Translations under genes and position numbers: made by a program
Notes under the pieces: generated by a model
Database searches by the model: none
Seen by the model: the letters and a program-made list of their open reading frames with translations, nothing else
Told to the model about the DNA's origin: nothing
Assembly (NCBI RefSeq): GCF_000025625.1
Contig: NC_013924.1
Location: 186,001 to 250,000, forward strand
Origin: Natrialba magadii ATCC 43099
Lineage (GTDB): Archaea; Halobacteriota; Halobacteria; Halobacteriales; Natrialbaceae
Length of the DNA: 64,000 nt
Direction of reading: 5' to 3'
Shown: one piece after another, positions 18,304 to 27,145 of the stretch
Layout: each line of letters opens with the position of its first letter
How positions within the stretch are numbered: the stretch's first letter is position 1

Positions 18304-18738
18304 TACATTTCGATTAGTTGTTTCCGTAATATATCTTATGCATCGGTCAGCGCTATTACAAGTAGTCTCTCAGGCACACCAGAGGACCGTCTTGCTCAAT
18401 AGTGCTGGGAGCACACAAAATTCGAGCACGCGATTAGTCCATGAACTGATCAAAATACACCCCCTACTTTTACTAGAGAACTGGAAGGGACTCCCGTTCA
18501 ACTTGTTGTAATCTTCCAGTGGCAGTGAGAAACGAATAGAACGACAGCCGACTCGCGTTCAGCCCGAAATATCGACCGATTATGTAGCCGCTGACTTCGA
18601 ATTCGCATTTTGGTCGTACTGTGAATCTCCTCGTGTTGTTCAGTGGGAACCGCTATGGAGAGTAAGCGCTGAGCACGAGAACTTACTTATTCGACGATGC
18701 ACTATTTTTTCATAGAGGAGTACATCTCCAGTACTACC
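18304..18738. other. Intergenic, no gene seen
   Basis: 435 bp of moderately AT-rich DNA without a convincing frame, IS end or strong palindrome. The last 30 bp (CACTATTTTTTCATAG) may be the promoter of the 34-residue frame. Confidence 0.4.
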
Positions 18739-18843
18739 ATGGAATTCGACGAACAACTCCGGTCGCTAGAAGAACGGTATGACATCTCCGAGAGTGAGCG
18801 TGCTCGAGAACTTGGTCGTACCGTCGCCCAGCTGCGGGACTAA
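18739..18843 (+). CDS. Small 34-residue protein, unknown
   Basis: The frame gives MEFDEQLRSLEERYDISESE followed by RARELGRTVAQLRD. The second part reads like a recognition-helix segment, so a minimal DNA-binding or antitoxin-like protein is possible. It ends 10 bp from the convergently transcribed Doc-like gene. Codon use is haloarchaeal and an AT-rich TATA-like stretch lies 25-30 nt upstream. Confidence 0.5.
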   Translation: MEFDEQLRSLEERYDISESERARELGRTVAQLRD

Positions 18844-18853
18844 CGCTCGAGCC

Positions 18854-19711
18854 TTACTCGCTGATTTCTAGATACTCGAGGAACCCCTGTTCGTCGAGCC
18901 CATCCTCAAAGCGCAGATGCGACGCTCCGGCTCGCGTCACTGATTCGATGATGAGTCCGGTACAGAGCTCGGTATGGTGAGTCGCATACGTCGACAGGGC
19001 TTCTGACTGGGGCATCTCAAGGTCGTACTCCGAGAGCTCAATTTCGATCTCACCTTTTCGTAACACGATCTCACAGCCCCACTCACTGAGCATCCTGAAC
19101 GGGGTTGTGTTTCGTCGAACAGTGAGCAGTCGCTTCGAGTCGACGATGTATGGGTCGACCCACTCCTGCCAATCGTAGCTCTCGGTCGCCAATTTCGGAA
19201 GTGAAAACGACGACTCGGCACTCTCGAGGTACCACTCGGCGAACGCGATCGATGTACGGTGGTTGGCATTCGGAAGGGAATGTGCCAAAATGAGTGATGA
19301 CAGCAACTGCCCTGCGACCTCGACTACTGGTCTCGACCAGTCGACGTGCTCGAGTGCAGTCGGGATTCGACCAACGTCGATCTGCTTATAGATCTCGAGT
19401 TTCTCTCCCTCCTCGAGTTCCATGGCCTCGAGGACACCTTCGAAGGTCTGGAGAATACGCATTGTCACGAGCCGGTCTGATTCGTCCATTTCGTCCAGTA
19501 TCGCTTCAAAATTCTCGGTGATATCGTCGACCGTCCCACTCGCTCCGGAGTTGGTGTAGAGGACGTGTACCGTTTCCTCGAGTTGGTAGGTTTTTATCTT
19601 CCCGTCATCGGGGTTGATCTCGTCACGATCGAGTGTAACGTATGCGAGCGAATAGTGCTCGTCGTCAGGGTGATGGTAGTGGACGAGACCGGTCATTGGA
19701 CTCAAAAACAT
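18854..19711 (-). CDS. Doc/Fic-like protein with variant motif
   Basis: 285 residues. HSLPNANHRTSIAFAEWYL (about 142-160) matches the Doc form of the Fic motif, HxFx(D/N)(A/G)N(K/G)R, except that Leu replaces the usual Phe and His the Lys. Fic/Doc proteins transfer AMP or phosphate to target proteins. The N-terminal about 100 residues and C-terminal about 110 residues are not recognised; no antitoxin gene precedes it. ATG 19696 is an alternative start. Activity is uncertain. Confidence 0.65.
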   Translation of the reverse strand: MFLSPMTGLVHYHHPDDEHYSLAYVTLDRDEINPDDGKIKTYQLEETVHVLYTNSGASGTVDDITENFEAILDEMDESDRLVTMRILQTFEGVLEAMELEEGEKLEIYKQIDVGRIPTALEHVDWSRPVVEVAGQLLSSLILAHSLPNANHRTSIAFAEWYLESAESSFSLPKLATESYDWQEWVDPYIVDSKRLLTVRRNTTPFRMLSEWGCEIVLRKGEIEIELSEYDLEMPQSEALSTYATHHTELCTGLIIESVTRAGASHLRFEDGLDEQGFLEYLEISE

Positions 19712-19830
19712 ACTGGAGACACATAATGACTATTTTTCGGGCCCAGAAAATCAAAAGAAGGGAGGGGATAGAGAACCCACTGTCAATCAACTTCAGCGTG
19801 ATTGCCGGGAGTCCACATCAAATCCCCATC

Positions 19831-19879
19831 TGCGAACGGCCCGGCCGTTCGCATGGTCCGTGGGACCGACGGTCCCACG
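19831..19879. terminator. Two adjacent perfect palindromes
   Basis: TGCGAACGGCC-C-GGCCGTTCGCA (19831-19853) and CGTGGGACC-GAC-GGTCCCACG (19859-19879) lie side by side, about 50-100 bp after the minus-strand stop at 19932. They could form tandem RNA hairpins as a terminator or processing signal, or be protein-binding palindromes; no U-run follows. Confidence 0.5.
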
Positions 19880-19931
19880 CTACCCTCAAGGACCGAGGCG
19901 CGTCTGTGCCGAGAGAGTAGGGTGGGGTAGC

Positions 19932-21631
19932 TTACCTGTGTCCGTACTCCTCGAACACGGCCTCAAACCCTTCATCGAGAACCTGCTGCACAAGGTCAGC
20001 GAACGTGTCACGATTGCCTGGATCCTCAACGAGTGAGCGAAACGTGCTCTCGAAGTGATGTCCATGCGACGGTCGGTTCGTACTCGAGGTCTGGTGCGCT
20101 GCTTCGTGCAGCAACACCAGATACAGGTCATGCATCCAGACTGCGCGCTGGCGACTCGTTACTGCCGAGTCAGTGATCACGATATACGACCTGCCATCGG
20201 TCCAGGCATCGGCACTGGCCTCACCGTAGTACACATCCCGATCGATACCAAGTTCTAGGGCCAACACGCGAGCAAAGCGGAGATAGCGTCGCTGATCTGC
20301 GTTCAACTGCGACTCATCGTCGATTCGATGATACCCGGTCCACACGCCTTCTGACTCGGCTTGCTTCCCGACATCGAACGTCAACGGAAGGTCGATCGAT
20401 GTCTCCTCATCAGTAGCCAGCTCACGAAGTCGATGTGTTGCTGTGTCGCTCGTATCGAGGACGACGTAGCCTCGCTCAACGAGTTTGTCCGCACCTTTCT
20501 CCGCGCCAGTGACCCAACCAATCTCCGGAGCAGCCTAGATCTTCTCGAGGCTAATACGGGACTCCGTTGCCAACTGGAACAGCTTCCGACCGGCCCACTG
20601 GTCCTCTCTCTCTTGGAATCAGCTGCCAGCTCTTCGACCATCACTTCCCGGCTCTCGGCTGTCAATCGGTCATCCGAGACGTCCGCGTACAGCTCATCAC
20701 GGGCCTGCTCGAGTGCGTGTCCGATCCGCTGCCAGCGCTTACAGCCAGACTGGATCTCGTTACGTGCAAAGTTCAGCGTGAGATTCCCTTTCGAGACGAC
20801 GACTCCACCGAGTCCGTACTCGCGTTTCGTCGTCACGTACAACCCGTTACTGTAGATGTCGAGTCCCTCATGGGGAGCGTACTCGAGTGCGAGGATCGCA
20901 TCGTCGGTCTCTCGAATGAGCGATGGATGGGGCGAGTTTGCCACCGCCTCGAGTGGGTCTCCGTTGTCGACCGATTCGCCGTTGATCACGACCGAGACGT
21001 CCGTTCGTGACTGCACGTACGCAAAGCACTTGCGGAGATCGCGAACGTAGCGCCGCCAGCGGTAGCTATCCGAATCAGGGACTTCGTGCTCGTAGTGATC
21101 GATCTCGACGAGCATCCCCTCGAGGTGATGGTCAGTATCCTCTAGCTGGCCATCGCGACCGTTGATCTCTGCCCACGGTCCGGAGTTGCGTCGATCTCGG
21201 TAGTCAAAGTGGAGTGCAGTGTCGTGGCTCCAGATCCGGACCGCACCTTTTGCGATGATTGCTCCCTTGCCGATTCCCCACTCACCGATCGTCTCGTCGT
21301 CCGATCGTTGCTTGCTCCCCGCGCCAAGTACCGAGAGGTCGCGTCGTCCCTCGGTCGACGCGAGGTCGACACCAGCACCATCATCGAGGATGAGCGACCG
21401 CTCTGGTGAGATGCTGACCAGCACACGGGTTGACCCTGGACTGTCAATGCCGTTTTGAACTGCTTCACGAATCGCATCTGCGAGGTTTGCCATCTGATCT
21501 TCGATAAGGTACGTTGCAACTCGCTCGTCAGCCGTCATCGTCACGGTCTCGTCAGTCGATGGCTGACTGGCCGGTCTCGAGTCAGTGGCTTCGTTCGTGG
21601 CGAACTCCGATAACGTCGGATGTTTTGTCAT
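19932..21631 (-). pseudogene. GHKL ATPase fused to zinc-metalloprotease domain, broken twice
   Basis: The 5' frame (from 21631) has a GHKL/Hsp90-type ATPase: N-box EAVQNGIDS, G1 ILDDGAGVD, and GEWGIGKGAI. After SKRE, two extra bases in a CT run (20604-20613) shift the frame. Read in the restored frame it continues DQWAGRKLFQLATESRISLE, meets TAG at 20535-20537, then runs ADKLVERGYVVLDTSD into 19932-20384. That part holds HEAAH and, 11 residues on, GHHFE, a zincin-like motif. The original product was one protein of about 560 residues. The 3' part could be translated alone from ATG 20384, leaving an isolated protease domain. Confidence 0.8.
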
Positions 21632-21731
21632 GGTGTCCGCCCCTGTGGCACCACAAAAACCGAACAGAGCAACTCAGACGCTTTCGTCTAGCGCGGTTGC
21701 TGCTGGAATTGGTGGATAGATTCGGTCAACC

Positions 21732-22557
21732 GGCTCTGTTGAAACTCTCACAACCAGACAAGAGAGAGCTGCTGAATACAGAGCATGGATGCAGGACAAC
21801 GACCTCGTTTGTTTCACGACGAAAGCTGTGAAGCATCCGCTCACTTCAGGCACTTATTGAGTGCTGAAGACGCTATCAATTTACATCTCTTATGTCCGAA
21901 TACTTCCATCCAAAAGCATTTACTCGCATAACCTCTATCAAATGTCATGAATCGACGCTCGGTGCTGGCTGCTGGTGTAGCAGCCGCCTTTGGCGGCGGT
22001 CTTGGATACCGCGTTCTGCAAACTCCACCTACTCCGGGCCCCGTTACCGGTATTGACTTCGTAGCCCGAGAAACTGACCCTAGCGACCAGTCAGAGGAGC
22101 CACCAAGGATAGACGAGACAGACGAACATGAATTCTTCGTGACGGGGGAATTTATTGTCGGCAACTCGTGTAACGCGGCTATGCTTGACACAGTCGAATA
22201 CGACGAATCTGCGGATGAATTGATTATTGAGGTGGTTGGGGAAGATGACAGTTGGCCATGGGAGTTCCGTTGTACCGACATTGAGCAGTATAATGAGTAC
22301 GAGTTGACCGTAGACGTTGAGTCGTTACCAGCACGTATTACGGTAATCGAACGAGGATCATTTGACGACACTCATACGAGCAAAGAATTATAGTGCCGCT
22401 CGAACCCGTCCTCTCTATAGAGGTGTCTTAGTAAGAGAGTTACTCTAAATGAACAGTATAATTTATCGCTACACTACTGTTTATCTCTCCTGTACTGACC
22501 GTTCGATCTTCCGCGTTGATCGCTCCTCAGTCCGTGCCACATTCGCGCTCTGAGTTC
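21732..22557. mobile_element. Cassette D, degenerate right end
   Basis: The left end GGCTCTGTTGAAACTCTC at 21732 continues with GCTGCTGAATACAGAGC and GTTTGTTTCACG. On the right, TCCGTGCCACATTCGCGC and TTCAGCACG (about 22515-22557) match the inner part of the right end of cassette E, but the outer 35 bp have diverged. The Tat-exported protein gene at 21947 lies inside. Confidence 0.6.
21947..22393 (+). CDS. Tat-signal exported protein, unknown function
   Basis: 148 residues. It begins MNRRSVLAAGVAAAFGGGLG, a Tat-type signal with twin Arg, without a lipobox. The mature part is acidic, with two Cys (NSCNAAM, EFRCTD) that may pair. It resembles small haloarchaeal secreted proteins of unknown role. 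It is the only gene inside cassette D. The region 22394-22494 after it has no gene. Confidence 0.75.
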   Translation: MNRRSVLAAGVAAAFGGGLGYRVLQTPPTPGPVTGIDFVARETDPSDQSEEPPRIDETDEHEFFVTGEFIVGNSCNAAMLDTVEYDESADELIIEVVGEDDSWPWEFRCTDIEQYNEYELTVDVESLPARITVIERGSFDDTHTSKEL

Positions 22558-22650
22558 AGCACGTCCCGCTCAATCTGTCCAGTAGCTGGTAGAAAGCGCG
22601 TGCAAGATACAGAGGATAGGTACAGCAGAGCGACTTTATTTCGTTCATCA
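22495..22650. repeat. Adjoining cassette ends (right end of D, decayed left end)
   Basis: GATCGCTCCTCAGTCCGTG belongs to the right end of D. From about 22575, AAAGCGCGTGCAAGATACAG, then CAGAGCGACTTTATTTCG resemble a degraded left end like those at 13440 and 21732. The next gene at 22867 would then be another stranded passenger. Nothing else is seen up to 22866. Confidence 0.45.
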
Positions 22651-22866
22651 GACAGAGGATGAACCCATCAGTAAATCTCCGTACAGGGAATGAAGATTCG
22701 TCTCTATGGCTATCGAACAAGTCGGTTGGTTCATACTGACAGGGCCATGGGAAAATCGGCCTATCGAGTGTTACGGGTGCCGATGACCAGTTCTACGTGT
22801 AGTAATTCACACAGCACTAGGACTACCCTAGTGTATTTTTGTTGAAGGAGACGACCTCTCGGTAGG

Positions 22867-23178
22867 ATGAGCGACTCACAGTCCTCGGTCCAAGAACAGA
22901 CCCGTGCTCTCTCAGCCGAAGCCGTAGAGACCACAGGGAAGGTAGATGCCGGTGCGCTCGGCCTCTCGGCAGGTATCATCTGGGGTGCAGTGGTTGCTTT
23001 CCTGGAACTGGCAGCTGGGACAAAATACGGAGAACGCTGGCGACTGTTGCTTGCGGACCTCTACCCGGGATACAGCCATGAGCCAGGGGATCTCGTTTGG
23101 GGCACAGTTCTGGGCTTCATCGATGCATACATCCTCGGGTACCTGTTTGGGAGACTTTACAACCGACTGGCGGAGTGA
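22867..23178 (+). CDS. Holin-like small membrane protein
   Basis: 103 residues with two clear membrane segments (about 32-50 and 79-97) around a loop containing LYPGYSHEPGDLVWGTVLGF. This layout is shared with haloarchaeal proteins often labelled bacteriophage holin. That label is by family resemblance only; lysis activity is not implied. The N-terminal 30 residues are polar and probably cytoplasmic. Confidence 0.7.
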   Translation: MSDSQSSVQEQTRALSAEAVETTGKVDAGALGLSAGIIWGAVVAFLELAAGTKYGERWRLLLADLYPGYSHEPGDLVWGTVLGFIDAYILGYLFGRLYNRLAE

Positions 23179-23458
23179 AGTGTCATTCTTGTCATCTTAT
23201 CTATATCGGCCAATTTGGCAGTTGATGATGCTGAACCTAACGATTGACTGTCGCCCGTCCGCCGAGACGACTGTAGGCCCCGACGGACAAACCGCCACCC
23301 AATATTCTTTGCACCCACGTAATCCGCATTCTGTGTTGCACCGCAGGACTCACACTCAAACCACAAAAATACGACTCATGGCATATAAACACTCAGGAGC
23401 CAACTGTCTACGTGCACTCGTTCTGTCTCGGTAGCCACGCATAGCTGTACTCCACTCA
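23165..23458 (-). pseudogene. TnpB (IS200/IS605 OrfB) C-terminal remnant 1
   Basis: WFECESCGATQNADYVGAKN followed by IGWRFVRRG is the second half of the TnpB zinc ribbon and the RuvC-III segment (NADYVGAKNI). Upstream, in another frame, DEWSTAMRGYRDRTSAR is the preceding part of the same protein. The start, RuvC-I and RuvC-II are absent. Confidence 0.75.
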
Positions 23459-23569
23459 TCTGCAACAACGTGCTCATTGAAAGTACCTGTCCAGTATAGT
23501 AGCCACTGCAAGTCACTGCACACCTGATCGCCAGCCTGCTCGGCGATCAGTGTGTAACTATAGTAGACG

Positions 23570-24061
23570 TTAGAAATGATTGCTCACCTTTGGGAGCGAA
23601 AGTTGATCAAGAGCGGTATCAATCGCTGTTGTGAGCTCAGGAAGCGAGTCAAAGAACCGGTTGCTGAGGGCTGCCTGGAGCTGTCTCCAGCACTCCTCGA
23701 CTGGGTTGAGTTCGGGAGAATACGCCGGTAACCTCACGAAGGTGAGGTCGTCACGGGCCGCCAGGTCCGTGACGGCCGACGCCTGAAAATACGGCGCTCC
23801 ATCTAGCACGACAATCAAATTATCTTCGAACTCTTGGCATAACGCAAGAATGAAATGTTTTGCGTGGGCGGCGGTCACGTACTCTTCGAATCGAGTGAAA
23901 AAGCGATCACCGTTCTCGGTGATCGCGCCCAACAGACACGTCCAGTCGCGTTGCCCAGACAGTTCGACGGACGGCCGTGTGCCGCGCGGAAACCACGCGG
24001 CACGCGGCTCAACTTGCACGGATTTCTTGGTTTGATCGATACAGACTACCGTGGCGTCCAT
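23570..24061 (-). CDS. IS630 transposase, second frame (DDE catalytic part)
   Basis: It contains all three acidic blocks of the DDE domain: VVCIDQTKKS, LIVVLDGAPYFQAS, and LPAYSPELNPVEECWRQL. It overlaps the first frame by 16 nt and is probably made as a fusion by frameshifting at the A7 run, although MDATVV offers its own start. No stop or deletion is seen, so the element may be active. Confidence 0.85.
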   Translation of the reverse strand: MDATVVCIDQTKKSVQVEPRAAWFPRGTRPSVELSGQRDWTCLLGAITENGDRFFTRFEEYVTAAHAKHFILALCQEFEDNLIVVLDGAPYFQASAVTDLAARDDLTFVRLPAYSPELNPVEECWRQLQAALSNRFFDSLPELTTAIDTALDQLSLPKVSNHF

Positions 24062-24567
24062 TTCCCGCCGCTTTTTTTGAGTTCTTCGCGGAACGTTTCT
24101 TGGTCCTCAGCATCTGATTCGGCGGCTGTAGGTCGTGGTTTTTGATAGCTCAATCCCGCTTCTTTGAGCAACCGCCGACAGCTCGGGATTGAGTACTCGA
24201 CATCGTAGGTTTCGTCAAGATACTGCTGGACGAGCGCCGGCGTCCACGCCGGCGCGTCTACCCCAACTTCTTCGGGAGATTCGTGGACTGTGTCTTCGAA
24301 CTCTTGCTGCTCTTTTTCTGAGAGTTTTCGTTTTCTCCCAGATCGGTGAGCATCAGTAACAGCCTGCTCAAGCGACTCGTCAGTATCGAGTCGCTTGAGC
24401 CAACTGTAGATTGTTCGCCGGCCGGTGTTATGCCACTCAGCTAGTTCAGTCTGCGTAACGCCGTTTTTGTACTCAATTGCCGCTATCAGTCGCTGTGTCG
24501 GCTTCCTCCCCTCGACGTTGTTGAGTGCGTCGTGAAGTTCTTCGACGGAGATCTCGTCGAGATGGTC
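24046..24567 (-). CDS. IS630 transposase, first frame (helix-turn-helix part)
   Basis: The N-terminal half has RKPTQRLIAAIEYKNGVTQT, the ELAEWHNTGRRTIYSWLKRL helix-turn-helix, and the winged-helix-like part QQYLDETYDVEYS. It ends ELKKSGGKWTPR. At a run of seven A (T7 at 24072-24078 on the + strand) a shift of -1 changes this to ELKKKRREMDATVVCIDQ, joining the catalytic frame. IS630 elements commonly use such programmed frameshifting. Start at ATG 24567. Confidence 0.85.
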   Translation of the reverse strand, partial: DHLDEISVEELHDALNNVEGRKPTQRLIAAIEYKNGVTQTELAEWHNTGRRTIYSWLKRLDTDESLEQAVTDAHRSGRKRKLSEKEQQEFEDTVHESPEEVGVDAPAWTPALVQQYLDETYDVEYSIPSCRRLLKEAGLSYQKPRPTAAESDAEDQETFREELKKSGGKWTPR

Positions 24568-24768
24568 CATTAGTAGCTTCAACAATCTGTGGGCGGAAAG
24601 TTCTAGCGGTTACTATAGTTGCAGTTGTTACTATAGGTTGCCAGCCTACCGGAGCTACACTGAGGGCTGCAAGCGTGTCAACGACCAATCCACACCCGTC
24701 GAAAGCATGGTGGTCAATAAACGAAGTTGTGATGCTGTACTCATCCCTTGATGTGAATCGCCCCGGGA

Positions 24769-25437
24769 TCAGGCCCCGGGGTGATTCATGGTTGCGGGAA
24801 TCAGTTTTGCCTCAGCTTTCTGTAGGTGCATTGTTACGGTGTTTGGCGCACACCCGACCTTTGCCGCGATTTCGGCGTGTGTCGTCCCACGTGGCTGATC
24901 ATAGTATCCCATTTCGAGTGCCAACGACACGACTTCTTGCTGCCGATCGCTCAACAGTTGTTCAGGAGCATCCACCTCGCCGGGGAACGACTCGATTCGG
25001 TCAACACGCAACTCAAAATTCGATGGAACATCATTGATGATCGACTGAAGTGATTCCGGTTCGCCGACGATCCGTGCGTGCGAACAGTTATCATCAATGA
25101 CGATCGGCTTTCGAACAATCATTCCTGCTCTGCCTACGAGTTCCATTAACGTGTCGAATAGCGGAATCGCATGCACTTTCGCCTTGACAACGGCGTACGA
25201 CCAACCTTGGCTGGATTTGGTAACATCAGTAGTGACGATGCCGTTCGCCCCGTCGAGTGCGTCGCGAAACCGTTCTTCGTCACCATCGACAACATAAATA
25301 ATCGTTCCAATATCGTCGGCAGCTAAGTTCCAGTCGACGAGCTGTAGTTCGCTGATGTCCGGTGAGTCAGACACGATTGAATAAAACGGGGGGAGGTCGT
25401 TTGGGTCAAGCGTCAGTTGTACACGGATCTGTTTCAT
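24769..25437 (-). CDS. HTH-10 (Bat-type) transcriptional regulator
   Basis: About 222 residues. The C-terminal HTH-10 domain reads LSDRQQEVVSLALEMGYYDQ ... GTTHAEIAAKVGCAPNTVTM, as in bacterio-opsin activator relatives. The N-terminal about 150 residues form the accessory domain found in such regulators, without an obvious cofactor motif. Start MKQIRVQL at 25437 is chosen over 25464. It is divergent from the acetyltransferase at 25531, which it may regulate (inference from position). Confidence 0.85.
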   Translation of the reverse strand: MKQIRVQLTLDPNDLPPFYSIVSDSPDISELQLVDWNLAADDIGTIIYVVDGDEERFRDALDGANGIVTTDVTKSSQGWSYAVVKAKVHAIPLFDTLMELVGRAGMIVRKPIVIDDNCSHARIVGEPESLQSIINDVPSNFELRVDRIESFPGEVDAPEQLLSDRQQEVVSLALEMGYYDQPRGTTHAEIAAKVGCAPNTVTMHLQKAEAKLIPATMNHPGA

Positions 25438-25530
25438 CTCCCTGCGTGTCGCCACTCCATACACGAATATATAAATCGGGTGCGGATACTCTGGGAAACC
25501 TTCTGGTACTGTTGGAGACAGTCATACGCT

Positions 25531-26067
25531 ATGCAAATCAGGACTCTGAAGGGGCCTGACGACATCGCCGGCGTCGTTCGAACACACGGGCTGGCGTGGC
25601 GAGAGGCTTACACTGGCGTACTCCCGGAAAACGTTCTTGAACAGGTCCCGACGAATCCAAATCCGGACGTAGTGGAACGGTGGTACGAACGAGTCAAGAC
25701 GGACCGGGACCGATTCCTCGTTGCCGTCGATGACGGTTTCGTCCGGGGATACGCCTACTTCCGATGGGGACATAAGACAAAGGAGTTCGTCGGAGAAGCG
25801 GAAGCGGGTCTCAAGGAGATATACGTCCACCCAGACGACTGGGGAAAGGGGATCGGTACGGAGTTGTTACACACTGGCCTTGAAATGCTCCCGAAGGACC
25901 TCGAGGCAGTTTCACTCGAAATGCTATCGGGAAACGACGTCGGCAGCCAATTTTACGAAGCGCGTGGGTTCGAACAGATCGACGAAAGAACGTACAGGAT
26001 CGGTGAGCGTTCGTACCCGACCGAGATCTATCGTCTCTCCTTGCCCGACAGCGACAGGAACCATTGA
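25531..26067 (+). CDS. GNAT-family N-acetyltransferase
   Basis: 178 residues. LKEIYVHPDDWGKGIGTELL is motif A, with the acetyl-CoA pyrophosphate loop (Q/RxxGxG/A as WGKGIG). SLEMLSGNDVGSQFYEARGF is motif B with the usual Tyr. It probably acetylates an amino group of a small molecule or protein N-terminus; the substrate is unknown. The 38-codon upstream extension lacks coding character, so ATG 25531 is the start. Confidence 0.9.
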   Translation: MQIRTLKGPDDIAGVVRTHGLAWREAYTGVLPENVLEQVPTNPNPDVVERWYERVKTDRDRFLVAVDDGFVRGYAYFRWGHKTKEFVGEAEAGLKEIYVHPDDWGKGIGTELLHTGLEMLPKDLEAVSLEMLSGNDVGSQFYEARGFEQIDERTYRIGERSYPTEIYRLSLPDSDRNH

Positions 26068-26284
26068 CAGTCACTGTACACCAGATTACGGATGTCTGAA
26101 ATCGGTGAATTCTACACATGTGATGTACTTGACACCTCCGACCTGACGGGAAGGATTCTCGAGCGTTGGGATATTACGCAGTCCACGTGTTCCCCTCGAC
26201 TCGAACTGACCCGAAGGTTGAGTCATCTGCCCCGCGCACGGTGGGACGGGGAATCCGCCTCGCTACCTAATTTAAACACGTAGA

Positions 26285-26640
26285 CTCCTGGCCGTGCCAA
26301 ACGACCGGTACTCATATCCACGTTGGAGGATCCCAGGTTATCTTTCGCCGAATATTCACCGCTCCATGCACGTCCGCGTTCAGCACGAATCACAGACGTA
26401 CAGGCCACGCTCCACTCGGTTTACCTCTTCTTCCGCCCGCAACACGAACACGTCTTAGACGTGTCGCGCTCCGACTTCCGCGTCACGAAGATACCGTGCT
26501 CTTCCGTCTGGCATTCGAGTAACCGCGTGAAGCTGTCGAACCCCCAGCCATGAAGCAGCTTGTTGCCACGCTTGCCCCAGTTGCGAGAACCGCCTTTCTC
26601 CTCGTTTCGGGTTTCACTGAGGTCGCTCAATCGCTATAGC
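26285..26640 (-). pseudogene. TnpB C-terminal remnant 2
   Basis: WGFDSFTRLLECQTEEHGIF, then SERDTSKTCSCCGRKKR, is the segment before and including the first zinc-ribbon knuckle of an IS1341-type TnpB. After a frameshift come NRVERGLYVCDSC, a stop, and then NADVHGAVNIRRKIT in another frame. The N-terminal half is missing. No gene is seen from 26068 to 26284. Confidence 0.7.
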
Positions 26641-26713
26641 GCGGGGATACGCGCCTGCACAACCCATAAACCCAGTGGCTATGCTCCGGAGAAACCTTTC
26701 CTGAGGTGTCGCC

Positions 26714-27145
26714 GTGACTGTTTATATGGAAAAGTCAAATTCGAGAAGGAAACAGATTGCATCCACTGTTGCGGTCGAAAGGGCCTCGCGAACCCTACCC
26801 TGGTTTCGAGTGGTGTTTGGCGTCATCGGAACACTGTCTCCTGGTTTGCTTGGCCGGTGGTATGGATTGACAGAAGGTGACGCCAGTTCACAGTCGGTAG
26901 CACTCCGGTACGCCTGTATTCGAGCACTTGGGCTCGGGATTGGCCAACTCACTGCATCATCGGAACGAAGGCGCGAGTGGGATCGTGTGGCGCTGTTAGT
27001 TGACGTGCTCGATACGGCGATGGTCTGTAACGCGGGAATTCGGGGGCGAATTTCGACGAGGAGTATGCTAGTGATGATGAGCGGAACAGCAACCGGAGTG
27101 GTTGTGGGCTTTCTCACACGGCAGAGTGAGACCAGGGAACGATGA
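26714..27145 (+). CDS. Membrane protein, possibly DUF4267-like
   Basis: 143 residues. The N-terminus is basic; about three hydrophobic segments follow (LPWFRVVFGVIGTLSPGLLG, the ALRYACIRALGLGIG region, and MLVMMSGTATGVVVGFL). The RYxxxRxxGLGIG arrangement recalls DUF4267. Its stop overlaps the start of the CPBP gene by 4 nt, so the two form an operon. ATG 26726 is an alternative start. Confidence 0.65.
   Translation: MTVYMEKSNSRRKQIASTVAVERASRTLPWFRVVFGVIGTLSPGLLGRWYGLTEGDASSQSVALRYACIRALGLGIGQLTASSERRREWDRVALLVDVLDTAMVCNAGIRGRISTRSMLVMMSGTATGVVVGFLTRQSETRER

Larger units (their letters stand above)
23561..24615 (-). mobile_element. IS630-family insertion sequence (1055 bp)
   Basis: The ends TAGTAGACGTTAGAA (23561) and, read inward, TAGTAACCGCTAGAA (24615) are inverted repeats. 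TA (23559-23560 and 24616-24617) is duplicated, as expected for IS630/Tc1. Two overlapping transposase frames fill the element. Confidence 0.88.
23497..24633. mobile_element. MITE copy 2, split by an IS630 insertion
   Basis: The left part 23497-23560 and right part 24616-24633 together rebuild a copy of the 81-bp MITE (TAGTAGCCACTGCAAGTC ... AGTTGCAGTTGTTACTA) flanked by TA at 23495 and 24634. The insertion point is the internal TA that is intact in the copy at 44792. Confidence 0.85.

Noticed and set aside
20361-20855. 164-codon + strand gene
   Set aside because: Antisense to the ATPase-metalloprotease gene. It stays open because of that gene's composition and has no recognisable motif.
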